Source: Sophora flavescens (lineage: Eukaryota; Streptophyta; Magnoliopsida; Fabales; Fabaceae). From it: a DNA stretch of 64,000 bases. Under the pieces are notes generated by a model. That model was not told the origin of the DNA. It worked only from the letters and a program-made list of their open reading frames with translations, and did no database searches. This document shows, in pieces, positions 11,740 through 22,609 of the stretch (the first letter of the stretch is position 1; each line of letters starts with the position of its first letter). Position numbers and translations under genes: made by a program. Where the stretch lies: positions 78,055,836 to 78,119,835 of the forward strand of contig CM061063.1 in the NCBI GenBank assembly GCA_030762895.1, read 5' to 3'.

Positions 11740-12590
11740 CTTTACGGCTCGTACTCGGCCATGAGGCTCGACTCGGCCTTTGGAATTGAACGGCTCGTAC
11801 TCGGCCGCGGGCTCATAATTGGCCCCTCGACAACGGCTCGCACTCGGCCCGGGCTCATCGGCCCCTCGACAACGGCTCGCACTCGGCCGCCGGGCTCATC
11901 TTGGCCCCTCGACAACGGCTCGTACTCGGCCGCGGGCTCATCCTGCCCCTCGACAACGGCTCGCACTCGGCCGCCCGGGCTCATACTTGGCCCCTCGACA
12001 ACGGCTCGCACTCGGCCCAGGGCTCATACTTAGCCCCTCGACAACGCTCGCACTCGGCCGCGGGCTCATACTTGGCCCCTCGACAACGGCTCGCACTCGG
12101 CCGCCAGGGCTCATACTTGGCCCCTCGACAACGGCTCGCACTCGGGCCGGGCTCATACTTGCCCCTCCCGACAACGGCTCGCACTCGGCCGCAGGGGCTC
12201 ATACTTGGCCCCTCGACAACGGCTCGCACTCGGCCGCCCGGGCTCATCACTTGGCCCCTCGACAACGGCTCGCATTCGGCCGCCGGGCTCATACTTGGCC
12301 CCTCGACAACGGCTCGCACTCGGCCAGGGCTCATACTTGGCCCCCTCGACAACGGCTCGCGATTCGCCGCAGGGCTCATCTTGGCCCCCTCGACAACGGC
12401 TCGCACTCGGCCGCGGGCTCATCACTTGGCCCCCTCGACAACGGCTCGCACTTCGGGCCCGGGCTCATACTTGGCCCTCCGTTGCTCGTACTCGGCCATC
12501 GGGCTCATACTTGGCCCCTCGACAACGGCTCGCACTCGGCCGTCGGGCTCATCTTGGCCCCTACGGTCAGCTCGTGCTCGGCCATTAGAA
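11740..12590. repeat. Tandem array, about 20 copies of a 43-bp unit
   Basis: Units read ACGGCTCGCACTCGGCC then a short G/C spacer, GGGCTCATACTTGG and CCCCTCGACA. Unit starts fall at about 11747, 11790, 11832, 11871, 11915, 11956, 11999, 12042, 12085, 12128, 12173, 12220, 12264, 12307, 12351, 12397, 12441, 12481, 12525 and 12567, so the period varies from 39 to 47 bp. The long open frames over this region in several frames come from the repeat and are not genes. It lies between integrase and aORF, where Tat elements are known to carry variable tandem repeats. Confidence 0.97.
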
Positions 12591-12767
12591 TAGGATGTCT
12601 CGCAAAATAAAGACTTCGGCATGGCAAGGAAAAATAGAATCATATAATAAATTCTGCTTTTTATTAAATGGAGTCCGCGGTGTGCCTCGTTAAAACCTCC
12701 CGGTCAAAACCCATTTTGGGAAAAATACCGAGGTAGGAAAAAGAGTCTGAAGACCCGACTATATACA

Positions 12768-13860
12768 TCATTGTAATAAAACTTCAAATGAGAGGCATTC
12801 CAAGTCCTCGGGATAGGAATTCCCCGACAATTCTTCTAACCTATAGGCCCGTTCCCCAGTGTTTTCAACCACTCGGAATGGTCCTCCCCAATTTGCCGCT
12901 AACTTGCCTTCCGTGCGATCCTTCCTTGCTTCCCCTTTTATTCTCAGCACTAAGTCCCCACTAGAAAATTCCTCGGCCTTACTTTTGAATTGTACCTTCT
13001 AGTGGCTCTCTGTTTTGCAGGCTTCTTCCCCGATTTCGGCTTCTTCCCTAACCTCTTCTACCAAGTCAAGCTCGACCCTCATATTGCTCCCATTGTCGTT
13101 TGGCTCGTGTTGCACACGTCGGAAAGACGGTTCCCCAACTTCTCTTGGGATCATGGCGTCGGTTCCGTCACGTCACTGAAGGGTGTTTCTTGAGTGGTAG
13201 ATTGAGGCGTCGGTGATAGGCCCGGAGAATACTTGGTAACTCCTCTTGCCCAGGCTCCTTTAGATCTTCCTACTCTTTTCTTGACTCCCCGAGGATGATC
13301 TTGTTATTTGCTTGGCTTTGCCCATTGGTTTGGGGGTGCTCAACGGATGTAACCTGGTGCTTGATACCGAGGTTGTCATAGAATTCCGTAGCTTCTTATC
13401 CACAAATTGTCTTCCGTTGTCAGTAACTATTGCGAAGGGAATTCCGTGCCTACAAATAAGGCTTTTCCACACAAACTTCTGCACCTTTTCGGCGAGTAAT
13501 CTTAGCCAAAGGCTCGCCCGATCCATTTGGTGAAGTAGTCTACGGCTACCAGTAGGAATTTGACTTGGCCTTTGGCTCTTGGGAAAGGCCCGAGTATGTC
13601 CATTCCCCACATTGCAAACGGCCACGGCGAGTTCAATGTGTGAAGTTCTTCGAGAGGGGGTATGATTTATATGGGAACATCTCGGCACTCATCACACCGT
13701 TTTGTCCATTCCATGCAATCAGCTCTAAGGGTAGGCCAATAATACCTGCTCGGACTATCTTGGAGGCCATTGATTCGCCACCACCTTGTGAAAACCACAG
13801 ATTCCTCGGTGAACCTCTTCCATGACATACTCGGATTGAGCGTTGGTCAAACATTTTAGC
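12768..13860 (-). pseudogene. Tat-clade integrase, broken
   Basis: Read on the minus strand across frames. The catalytic core is recognisable by VQKFVWKSLICRHGIPFAIV followed by TDNGRQFVD, the position of the second catalytic Asp, at about 13380-13490. Upstream, around 13633-13860, is sequence of the zinc-binding and early core region, with a WGMDILGPFP-like stretch in another frame. The segment 12768-12950 is the C-terminal domain with NWGGPFRVVE and AYRLEEL, the GPY/F-type module. At least three frameshifts separate the parts. The gene lies directly upstream (genomic left) of the tandem array. No chromodomain is seen, as expected for the Tat clade. Confidence 0.85.
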
Positions 13861-14005
13861 AAAGGTGCCGAGAATCCCCGCTTATAAAGCTCCCCGGCGA
13901 TTATGGTGAAATGACTCGCCCTTAGTCCGACTTTCCTTGCCTCGGCTGATCCGAGGGTAGAGCTTCGAGGATAAGTATTCCCAGATAGGTGTCATCCACT
14001 CTCGG

Positions 14006-14763
14006 TCAACCAGCTCGTTGGCCATCACCTCTTCGTCCCAATGCTTGGTTCATTGAGGGTTTCTTGAATAACCGATTACTGTGGTGTCCCGGCTTCTTTG
14101 TCTTGGCAAGCTTAGGCAACAAATCGGCCCGAGTGTTTTCTTCTCGGGGAATGTGCTCAATGGTGAACTTTTCAAAGTAGGAGATTAACTGGTTAACCTT
14201 ACACAAATATCGGGTGAGTGAGGTTCCTTCGTCGATAGCCCCGGATATTTGTCCGGTGACTAGTTGTGAATCACTTGACACTTGATGACCTTCGCCCCCA
14301 TTTGATCGCCCTGACCTTAGTCCCGCTATCGAGCTTCATACTCGGCCTGATTGTTCGAGGTTTTGAACTCGAATTTCAACGATTGTTCCAAAATCAAATC
14401 TCCTGGTCCTTCGGGAATCACCCCCGCTCCACTTCGCCTCGGTATTTGAGGATCCATCCACGTATAGATTCCACCATATATTCTCTCGCTTGGTTGTGGA
14501 TGGAGCTCGGCTATGAAATCGAGCAGGCATTGTGACTTGGGGGTCCTCTCATCTCGTATTTCAAGCCAAACTCGGACAACTCTACTCGACCAAGCAATCA
14601 TACGCCCCGCCAATTCGGGTTTTTTAAGTATCTCGTCTCGATGGGGTGATCCGTCTTGACAACCACTTGGTGACTCACGAAAGCACGGGCGCAACCGCCG
14701 AGCTGCGATCACCAAGGCTAAGACCAACTTCTCAATAACTTGATACCGAAGTTTCGGCATCAT
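14006..14763 (-). pseudogene. Archaeal-type RNase H domain of the Tat element, broken
   Basis: Two frames give the domain: LYVDGSSNTEAKWSGG (14336-14530 frame), then GPGDLILEQSLKFEFKTSNN followed by QAEYEA (14326-14763 frame), and downstream SDSQLVTGQISG and FTIEHIPREENTRADLLPKL (14006-14281). The DGSS, AEYEA, DSQLV and REENTRAD motifs are the expected acidic catalytic sites. Tat elements carry this second RNase H between the original RNase H and integrase. A frameshift lies inside the first strand and another near 14330. Confidence 0.85.
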
Positions 14764-15124
14764 GGAGCACCTATTTGATGAAGTATACCGGCATTTGGGC
14801 TTTCTCTACCTCCTGCACAATGATTGCGCTAATGGCATTCTCGGAGGTGACAGATCTGAGATACAATTCTTTCCCGAGATGGGCCTTGTTAATATCGGCG
14901 GGGAGGACAGAAAGTCCTTGAAGTCGACAAAAGCCTTTTCGCAGTCCTCGGTCCATTTGAAGGTTTGGGGCTTCTTCAAGAACTTGAAGAAAGGCCGAGC
15001 TTTCTCTGCGGATTTAGGTAGGAACCGAGATAATGACGCCAGCCGTCCTGCCAACCTTTGTACTTCTTTAACGTTCTGCGGGCTTCTCATCTCAATTACG
15101 GCTCGGCACTTATCGGGATTGGCT
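14764..15124 (-). pseudogene. RT thumb/connection and original RNase H start of the Tat element
   Basis: The minus-strand frame 14806-15090 carries LAGRLASLSRFLPKSAEKAR, PFFKFLKKPQTFKWTEDCEK and AFVDFKDFL, a connection region very typical of Tat polymerases. It continues into AISAIIVQEVEKAQMPVYFI (14771-14956 frame), the opening of the Ty3-type RNase H. A frame change separates the two. Confidence 0.85.
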
Positions 15125-16087
15125 TCAATTCCCGGTGGGTAAGCATAAAGCCGAGGAATTTACCCCATGGACACCGAAGACACACTTTTCCGGGTTGAGC
15201 CTCATGTTAAACCTTCTCAACTGCTGAAATATTTCTTCCAGATCTAAAGGGTGGCGGCTGGGGTCATCAGATTTCACTACCATGTCATCCACATATACTT
15301 CCATGGTCCTGCCAATTTGCTTCTCAAATACTCGGTCCATAAGTCTCGAGTACGTAGCTCCCGCATTCTTGATCCAAACGGCATTACTCTATAGCGATAA
15401 TTTGACCCTTCGGTAATGAAGGCTGTTTTTCTCCTCATCCAGGGGTACATTCTAATTTGGTTGTACCGGAGTACGCATCCAAGAAGCTTAAAATTCTATA
15501 TCAGGAAGCCCTGTCAACCAGACTGTCAATGCTCGGCAAGGGATAAGAGTCTTTTGGGCATGCTTTGTTCGGATCCGTATAATCAGATTGCACATGCGCC
15601 ACTTCAGTTTGCTTTCTTGACGAGAACGAGCGTTGGCCAACCATGTGGTGTATTCTACTTCTCGAATAAAGTTGGCCTTGACCAACTTCGCCGTCTCCTC
15701 TTCAACCACTTTCCTCCTCTCTTCACCTAATCTCCTCTTTCTCTGGGCCACTGGCTTCGCCTCGGGACAGATTGCCAATTTATGACATAAAAAGTTGGGA
15801 TCAATTCCCGGCATGTCCGATGTGGTCCAGGCAAATAAATCGGCATTTCTGCGCAGTACTTGTTTTATTTCTTCTTTCAGAGTAGATTCAAGGTGACCAC
15901 CGAGCTTGGTACACTGTTCAGGCTGCGCGCCGAGTTGGAACTTCTCTAGCTCCTCAATAGGTTGCGGACGTTGTTCCTGCACGTCCATCCTGGGATCCGG
16001 TTCAACGGAGTTTCTTGAACTCACCGCCTTGTCCTTCCCCCTGTCTAGGGTTTCTCTTGGTGCGGGTTTAAGTTTGCTCACCCTCAA
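15125..16087 (-). pseudogene. Tat-clade reverse transcriptase, broken
   Basis: The minus-strand frame from 16087 contains DLFAWTTSDMPGIDPNFLCH, RKRRLGEERRKVVEEETAKL and VKANFIREVEY, the start of a Ty3/gypsy RT. A frame change or internal loss follows. The C-terminal part from 15340 carries KQIGRTMEVYVDDMVVKS with the catalytic YVDD at about 15284-15295, followed by RRFNMRLNPEKCVFGV. The middle of the palm domain is poorly readable because of several indels. The polymerase would not be functional. Confidence 0.85.
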
Positions 16088-16403
16088 ACTATCGGCGTAG
16101 CCTTTGTCTCGCCATCCTCTGATCTGCTCGGACGGCCACTATATCTCCTGAGCTGGAGGGGAACTTCATCGTGAGGTGGGGGGTAGAGACCACGGCCCCT
16201 AACTCGTTCAAGGACGGCCTTCCGATCAGGATATTATACGATGTAACTGCGTTTACCAACACATACCGACCATGATGGTTTTAGAAGCTCTGCCATCGCC
16301 AAAAGTGGTCAAGAGGTCAATATATCCCCGAGTATCAACTTTGCTCCCCTGCGAAACCAACGAGTTTTCTTGTCATATGGCTGAATCGATTTCTCAGGGA
16401 TCC

Positions 16404-16682
16404 CTAGCCACGAAAAGTTGAGTAGTACAATATACCCGCGGAGCTCCCCTGATCGACGAGGGTTCTTTTGACCGAGAAGTTGGCCAACTGTACGGTGATC
16501 ACCATGGGGTCATCCTGGTTGGGATCTACTCCTACGAAATCATCATCAGAAAAGATAATAGGGGGAGAACTCCGGGGAGGCTTGCCAGATACCGAGTTAA
16601 GCTGCCGGATGGCCCGAGATGTCTTCTCCGAGTTGAACTTGTGGTGCCTCCCCGCGAACCCTCCCGAGATGGTGTTTATCAC
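16404..16682 (-). pseudogene. Tat-clade aspartic protease fragment
   Basis: The minus-strand frame carries INTISGGFAG, IIFSDDDFVGV, DDPMVITVQLANFSVKRTLV and then DQGSSAGILY. DQGSSA stands at the usual D(T/S)G active-site position of Tat proteases, which commonly read VDxGSSA. The start lies just downstream of gag. About 300 bases follow before the RT frame opens at 16087, with a frame change. Confidence 0.8.
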
Positions 16683-16699
16683 CCCCGAATGACATTATC

Positions 16700-18144
16700 C
16701 TCTTCCCGTCTGTCACTTTGCCTTTCTCTGGTTTCTACTCTCTCCTCATTTCTTCGATCGCCGCCTCCCTCGGGCTTCGGTCACCCTCTCTTCTTCTCTG
16801 TTTCCCCCACGCCTCTCCTTTGTTCTTTGTTGTTTCTTCGGACAAAGTTGCCGAGGTGACCCGCCTGAACCAGCCTCTTCAATTTTATCCCGTAAGACCC
16901 AGCATTCCTCGGTGGTATGGCCATAGTTGCGGTGAAAGACCAGACAATGCTTTTGGCGATCCGCATTTCGGGGTGCGGCCACTCTTTGGGAGCTGCGAAG
17001 CTCGCACTGACGCGCTTCTTGAACACCCGAGCCCTATTTGTGTTGAGGGGGTATAATGATCATACTTTGGTCCCCTCCGGAAATGCTCTACTGGGCCTCT
17101 CAATCTCGGCTTATCACCCCCCGCCCTCCTCTTATCTCCTGCCTTCTCGCCGGGTCGGTCTCATCGGTTCGATCCCTTTTCTTGGACTCCTCTACCTCCT
17201 CCATATTGATATAACCTGCAGCTTTTCTCCTCGGTTCGTCCATATCGGCGGCGGTTTTGCGAGCTAAGTACACTGCAAAAGGGCCAGGTCTCAACCCGGT
17301 CGAGGATGGTGTGTAGCGCAACATCGGCACTAAGATTGGGGATGAGCACCGCTTCCTTGCTAAATACGGCCATGAAGTTGCGCGCAGGATTCATTCTTCT
17401 CTCTGCCTGAAGTTCACCCGGGAGGCCGAGGTTTTCCGGTGGGCTCTGCTCGTGGCAACCGAGCACCGAACCTCGGCTGCGAATGTGTCAAAAGAGTCCA
17501 CCCGAATTGGGGGTAGCTGGGTGTACCAAGTCAACGCTGCCTCCTTGGTGTGGTTGGGAAAACTTTGCACAGACGAAGATCGTCGTCGTCAGTAAAAAGG
17601 TACATTTGCGTGGTGAAGGCGTCCAAGTGGCGCTCGGGGTCCGAGGTGCCATCATATTTGTCAATGTTGATGGGCTTGTAGCTGACTGGCAAGGGGACCC
17701 CCATGATATCATTCGTGAAAGGATGCCTTGGCTTCCGCAGCCACCCTGTCATTAAGTCTATTCGTTTGGAGTGAAGATTCGGGGCTGCCTAGGGAATCCC
17801 TCTTCCTCTGCTCGGTTGTTGTGGTGGGAAGCCCGGAGGCGAGGACCTCCTTCCCGATATAAGTTCTGGACCCCTCAACCTCGGGAGGCTCGGCGCTTCT
17901 CTTTCATGTGAGGAGGAGACCGACCTCTCCCTACTCGGCCTTCTCTCCCGACCGGTCATTACTGCCAGGCGGATTTCTTCATTCTCCCTTCTTAGCTGCG
18001 ACACTGTGCGAGAAGCTCCTGAATCACTGGGTTGTCGGTCATTCTTTGGGCCTATGATTTGTTCTCCATTATCTCCGTTAACTCCGTGGTTGGCATTCCT
18101 TGGCTCCTCCTCTCCTGCAATTTTCCGCTTCTCGTCCTCACCAT
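16700..18144 (-). pseudogene. Tat-clade gag, broken
   Basis: Probable start ATG at 18144 (minus), giving MVRTRSGKLQERRS, a start common in Tat gag proteins. It is followed by an Arg/Ser/Pro-rich segment (17789-18004 frame, with REREAPSLPRL-type sequence). The conserved capsid part is in the 17531-17752 frame: PLPVSYKPINIDKYDGTSDP then ERHLDAFTTQMYLFTDDDDL. The nucleocapsid-like motif CLVFHRNYGHTTEECWVLRD lies at about 16890-16960. Several stops and frameshifts interrupt the frame. Confidence 0.85.
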
Positions 18145-18175
18145 TTTGTGTGGTATGGGAAAATGTTTGCTTCGA

Positions 18176-18193
18176 TTCCCACAGACGGCGCCA
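18176..18193 (-). promoter_or_regulatory. Primer-binding site of the Tat element
   Basis: On the minus strand, two bases after the 5' LTR, the sequence reads TGGCGCCGTCTGTGGGAA, the primer-binding site type seen in many Tat-clade elements. It fixes the minus orientation of the element and makes 18196-18658 the 5' LTR. Confidence 0.85.
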
Positions 18194-18195
18194 AA

Positions 18196-18658
18196 TGTTC
18201 CTGCCAAATATCTCGGGTATGAAATACTCGTACGAACGAGGATTAGTGGGGTGTTTTTGGATTGTGCTTGACGAATGTGGATTCTCGCTCCCTACGTATC
18301 CAAAAGGGAATCAAAGCAAACGTAGTTCTAGAATGAGGGGTAAGTCCCCTATTTATAGTTGTTCTCTCGAGATCGAGGCTCAGAAAATAAACGGAGGAAT
18401 ATTAGGATCGGATCGCGATCATGGGGAGAGATATCCAGGAGCTGATTGCCGGAGTGGCATTATGGCCGCGAGATATCCGGCCCGATTAGGCTGCGGATGG
18501 ATAGCTATAGCTTGGGGCCGAGTAGTTATTCTCGGGTGTCAGGTGTGCTGACATGTCCTCGGCTTCGGAGGAATCTGGGTCAAGGCCCATACGCGGGGGT
18601 AAGCTCGGTTGGTCCGATGTATAGACGAGTTCTCGGTCTTACATTCTCGGCCAGTACA
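18196..18658 (-). repeat. 5' LTR of the Tat element
   Basis: Pairs with 7729-8187. On the plus strand it runs from TGTTCCTGCC to CCAGTACA, directly followed by the target duplication GATCT. A minus-strand TATAAATAG box lies at 18349-18357. It differs from the partner LTR at roughly 20-25 sites, including several single-base indels. Confidence 0.93.
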
Positions 18659-18663
18659 GATCT

Positions 18664-18968
18664 CTTGCTTTTGTGTTGTTGGTGTGGTGGCTGAGTCCAT
18701 TAGCATTGAGTGTGGATGGCTTCTGGTTAGTTGATTTTTTATTTATGTTATTGCACTCTTATAGGATGGTAGGGGTCTGGTGCGTGGTGTTGTGCTGCTA
18801 ACAGGAGGGGGGCTTTTTTAAACTGTGTTGGGTGTGGGTGTAGTTTTGTGCTTGTGTGTTATGTTCCCATTGTTAGATTATGTGGAACACTCCATGACTT
18901 TGTATTGGTTCATGGTTAGGGTACCCCTTGTACCCATTTAAATAAATTCTCTATCTATCAAAAAAAAA
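18664..18968 (+). mobile_element. 3' UTR and poly(A) tail of the split L1
   Basis: G/T-rich sequence continuing from 7728 across the Tat insertion, ending AATAAATTCTCTATCTATCA and a nine-base A run. No ORF. Confidence 0.8.
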
Positions 18969-19320
18969 TATATGGTTACTTTTCTTAGTTCAATGAATAT
19001 GAAAAATATCGAGAATTGTCCTGATGAACACCTTAATTATTATTTATTAGAATCTTTTTATGTTATAAGTAGATCAACATTTTTTTGTAGAAACTTGTTT
19101 ACCGAAAATCTTTTTATGCTTCATTTCAAGAAAAAAAAAATTGTTACTTTTTTTCCCCTGTAATATTGTTCATATAGTATTGTAATTGTTTTAGTGATAT
19201 ATACAAATATAGGTAATGTTGTTAGGTAGTTTTTTCTGGTAATAAATTGGTGTTGAATGATTTATGTTTGAGTTGATTGATTTATGTTTGAGTTGTGTAT
19301 AATAATTAGTTAATTACTGA
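18969..19320 (+). repeat. Duplicated non-TE sequence, copy 1 (right part)
   Basis: Aligns with 22610-22885. Shared blocks in order include TTTTTATGTTA, ATGCTTCATTTCAA, TTGTTCATATAGTATT, and GGTAATAAATTGGTGT followed by a TTATGTTTGAG/TATAATAATTA tail. The last part also matches 57780-57915. Between left and right parts of copy 1 sit the L1 and Tat insertions. Confidence 0.6.
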
Positions 19321-20190
19321 TAATCTAAAAATTTCCAACAATTTGTCATAATCATGGATATATTTATTTCTTTTTCAAAGTTAGAATTAGTATTTGAGAG
19401 GATAGTGACCTTAGGTTGCTATTGCACATACAATTGGACATGTAGTGGGATCGTTTGGTATGTCAAAAGTTGCAGTGTCATTTACCCGTAGTATCTACAG
19501 TGCTATAAGCCGGCTTTTACTGTACTAGTTTCATGTGGTTCCAAGAAATTAGTGATTCTTCTCAGTAACCGTCTCTTTGAAGGATTCTGCATTAGCTTTG
19601 TTTTGTTTTTCTGAAGTGCTGTGTTATTTAATGATGACAGTCTTGAATGTTGATCTGAAACCGAAACAGAATCAATTGATGAGTGATGTCTGGTTTTTCT
19701 CTCCAATGTTGTCTGTTTCTCAAGCTCCTTGACCTTTTAAAGTTTAGGCACACATTTGATGCGTTGTATCTTCCATTTCAGAGAATCAAATAACACTTGC
19801 TAGAAATTAGACATCATCACATCAACAAGAACTTGAGTAATGATTGCATTGAACAATATCAGCAGCCTTATACCATCATTATTCACTAAAAAGAGCTTTG
19901 AACAGTTAGAAGTCAGCAATTTTAATACATGAATCTTTGAAAAGTTGTTTTGAGATAGAGAAAATCTAGGGCCAACTTTTTTAATGAACATTTGGCAGAG
20001 TATCTGCGTCATCAATAAATGAATCACTAGATAAAGATAATACAGTACATGTTCATCTTTCAAATAGTAATTGATGAAATTAACTTTTGAAAAGAACAGA
20101 GCATAAATTTTGCTAGGAAATGAGATAACGTACTACAAAACTCGAACACTTTTGTGTGGCACTTCACACATCTATCCATAGTTATATAGC
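19321..20190. other. Unassigned AT-rich sequence
   Basis: No clear ORF or transposon ends. A minus-strand open frame at 19503-19706 is Ser/Arg-rich without a recognised domain. Confidence 0.4.
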
Positions 20191-20200
20191 TTACATAAGT

Positions 20201-20398
20201 CTTTTTTTTTTTTAACCATGACATAAAGTATTCACCATCGTTAGTAGTGACTAATTTTCGTCAGGAACCTGTTGGACACATAAGGTGGGTTCCCCTCTCC
20301 AACCGGGTTTTCTCCATACACAAGAGCCAGGATTCGAACCCCTGACCACTTGTTTAAGGTGCTCAAGTCCCTGACCACTTGGACCAACCACATGTTGG
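20201..20398 (-). mobile_element. tRNA-derived SINE
   Basis: 198-bp minus-strand element. Near its 5' end it has a perfect RNA polymerase III A box TGGTCCAAGTGG (complement of 20375-20386) and a perfect B box GGTTCGAATCC (complement of 20330-20340). It ends in a poly(A) tail (the T run at 20202-20213). A perfect 10-bp target duplication TTACATAAGT flanks it (20191-20200 and 20399-20408). Short length, split pol III promoter, A tail and target duplication together define a SINE; mobility would need LINE proteins. Confidence 0.92.
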
Positions 20399-20649
20399 TT
20401 ACATAAGTTTGTTTGGTCCAACTTTTCCAAGTCTTTCAATATAAACATGTATTTCCTCCTTATTGACGCCATTATAATCATGAAGAAAAATACATCACAA
20501 CTTCATTTAACTCTCTGAGAGGTTGTAGATTCTAGTCCTCACTAGTCTTCTTGAGGTGAGGTAAGAGCCTGAAGGTTTTTCCTGTCTTGGACTGGGGCAC
20601 CATCCCCTCAACCCAAATTTCGTATATATAAAAAAAACTGTTTGTTTTC

Positions 20650-20905
20650 TTTTGTAGGGCTTTGAAAGGATTTTTAAAAACTCCGTGAATCAGGATCTAG
20701 CCATACATTTTGAAGTTTTATCTTCGTGGTTGCTTCTTAGTCCTAAATATTAAGATATTTGGCAATATTTTAATTTGTGTGATTTATGTTCATTTAAAAA
20801 GTTTAGGTTGTTAATGCTATGTGCTAAAATTGTTTCTTTCAATTGCTTACTCTCATTGGACCTATGGGACAACTTACCGGGTTGCATAATATGTTTCAAG
20901 TTGGG
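20650..20905 (+). repeat. Duplicated non-TE sequence, copy 2 (left part), exon-like
   Basis: Begins after a TTTTGTAG acceptor-like site at about 20658. The open frame after it reads FERIFKNSVNQDLAIHFEVL and then SSWLLLSPKY before a stop at about 20752. From 20708 on it aligns with 5972-6165. It looks like a terminal exon plus 3' flank of a decayed gene, but I do not recognise the protein. Confidence 0.4.
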
Positions 20906-22600
20906 TGATATTTGGGGGGTCGCAGTGACCTGGCCCTGGGGTCTATTTACCGAAAACACATGTCTTCGTAAAGTCGTTAGACCATGTATGGTATTGTGTA
21001 TTTGCCTATATCATTTGTGATTGAATCATATTTTTATGAAATTTATTGTCTTTTTTTTACAAAGGAATTTTATCGTATGAAATACTATTATTGGATAATT
21101 TAAAAAATATGTTTGGTTAGCGTTTAAAATTTTTGGGATTTTTTTTTTTTTGAAAAATGGGTATAATTTAAAAGTTTGTTTTGTTGATGATGTATATTGT
21201 TGGGAATACATGTTATAATTATTAAATGTTATTTCTTTATTAAATAATAAATATATTTTAATATTAATTTTAATATTATTAATTTATAAAATGAAAATAA
21301 TATAATTATAAATGAATATTTTTGTTTTTAATGTTTTTTGGTATATTTTAGTGACTTTTTATATCTAATATGTTATAATTATGGTCATATGTTAGTATAA
21401 TATTAATTTAAGATAAAAATTTATTAAAAATCTTTAAAAATTATCTTACGTCATATAAAAATCAAATATTTCTTCTTATAATACTTTTTAATGGTTATTT
21501 AAAAAAAATAAATTAAAAAAAATAAATTAATAAAAAACACAACTAGATTTTATGAAGTAGTTAATGAGGTGAGAAGTGGGGTAGTTATAGGTGGTATAAG
21601 GATACAAATTTTATTTTAATATTGTCGAGAATGTGAGCATGGAAATAATTTTTTTTATGTTTGGTACAAGTTTTAAAAAATTATTCTCAAGAATAAAAGA
21701 TGCACATGAATAAAATTACTGAATGGAAATAGAGAAAACTCTAATCCCAAGTATGGACGTGAGAAAAAAATATTTCTTGAAATAAGATTCCTTTGAGTGT
21801 AGTTTACCTGGTAATAAAATTTACCACGAACAAAATATCACCTGATTGCTATTCCAAGAATGTTATTATTTTGAAAAACATTTTGTTAGCGTTTAAATTC
21901 TTAGGAATCTTTTATGAAAACTTTTGAAGCTTGCTTGGTTTATTGTCTATTTTCTTATACAAAATAGGTTGATTGGTCATATGTGTGTGTATGTATATAT
22001 ATTGTTTTTTATTTTGGTTCTATATGTTTTATGTTTTATTTTGTGTATTTTAGTCATATATGTTATGTTCTGTCATCATGTTAGACCCAAAACTGATGTC
22101 ATGAAGAAAGAATTGACGGAAGTAACTAATATGGAAGACGGGATATTTTTTTTAGATACAAGGGAAAGACAAAAAAGAAATTAAAGAATGAGGCGAGGGA
22201 AAGACACCTCTCTACAATCCTCTTCTACAATGGACCTAAGGTCCCTAAGCATATGGAAGACGAGATATAATGTATAGGACCAAATATTAGTATATGATCA
22301 ATCTTAAATTAGTAGATGAATCTTAAATGATGTTGAATCATTCGAGGAACACAGAAAACACAATCTGTCACAGGAACACAGGAACCACACAGGAACCTTT
22401 TCTCCTTTACCTTCTATCCCCATCAAACACAAAAAAAAACTCATTTTATCAATCACAATCCTCACCCACTTTGCTACAAACACTTGAGGCGCAAAACAAT
22501 CGAGTTTGATTTATCCAGATTCAATAAATAGATAGAAGAAAGGCAAGCGCTTGTCAAGCTTATCAGCCACCATGGACCTTGCTTCAATGAATACAAGATG
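20906..22600. other. AT-rich sequence with degraded repeats
   Basis: No gene seen. The phrase TTAGCGTTTAAA(A/T)TT occurs at 21118-21132 and again near 21888, in direct orientation, flanking about 770 bp of AT-rich DNA. This may mark an old, unclassified insertion. A CCACCATGG context at 22568-22576 opens only a short frame. Confidence 0.3.
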
Positions 22601-22609
22601 GCACAAATT

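Larger units (their letters stand above)
7729..18658 (-). mobile_element. Complete Tat-clade Ty3/gypsy retrotransposon
   Basis: A 10,930-bp element with 459- and 463-bp LTRs and a perfect 5-bp target duplication GATCT (7724-7728 and 18659-18663). gag-pol reads on the minus strand in the order gag, protease, RT, RNase H, archaeal-type RNase H, integrase. The second RNase H, the YVDDM-type RT motif and an extra antisense ORF place it in the Tat clade (Retand/Ogre relatives). Between integrase and the 3' LTR lie a tandem array (11740-12590), a hairpin region and the antisense ORF (8571-10675). The LTRs differ by roughly 5% by eye including small indels, and the coding region has many frameshifts, so this is an inactive copy of moderate age. 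Confidence 0.95.
6184..18968 (+). mobile_element. L1-type LINE, 5'-truncated, split by a Tat element
   Basis: A plus-strand non-LTR retrotransposon. ORF2 remnants run from about 6190 to 7535, the 3' UTR continues to 7728, and it resumes at 18664 to end in AATAAATTCTCTATCTATCA followed by a poly(A) tail at 18960-18968. A Tat-clade LTR element with target duplication GATCT was inserted at 7729-18658. The 5' end is truncated inside the reverse transcriptase, as is common for LINEs. I could not find a target duplication for the L1, perhaps because it is old. Confidence 0.85.

Noticed and set aside
11740..12590. CRISPR-like regular repeats
   Set aside because: Units are contiguous and variable in length with no unique spacers, and the context is a plant retrotransposon.
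11819..12610. Long open frames (up to 263 codons) on both strands over the 43-bp array
   Set aside because: They arise because the repeat unit lacks stops in several frames; the encoded Pro/Arg/Ser repeats have no independent support.
18969..20190. Host gene reconstructed from the AT-rich frames
   Set aside because: No consistent splice sites, codon bias or recognisable domain.
20330..20340. tRNA gene suggested by a perfect B box
   Set aside because: No cloverleaf can be formed; A tail and target duplication show a SINE.
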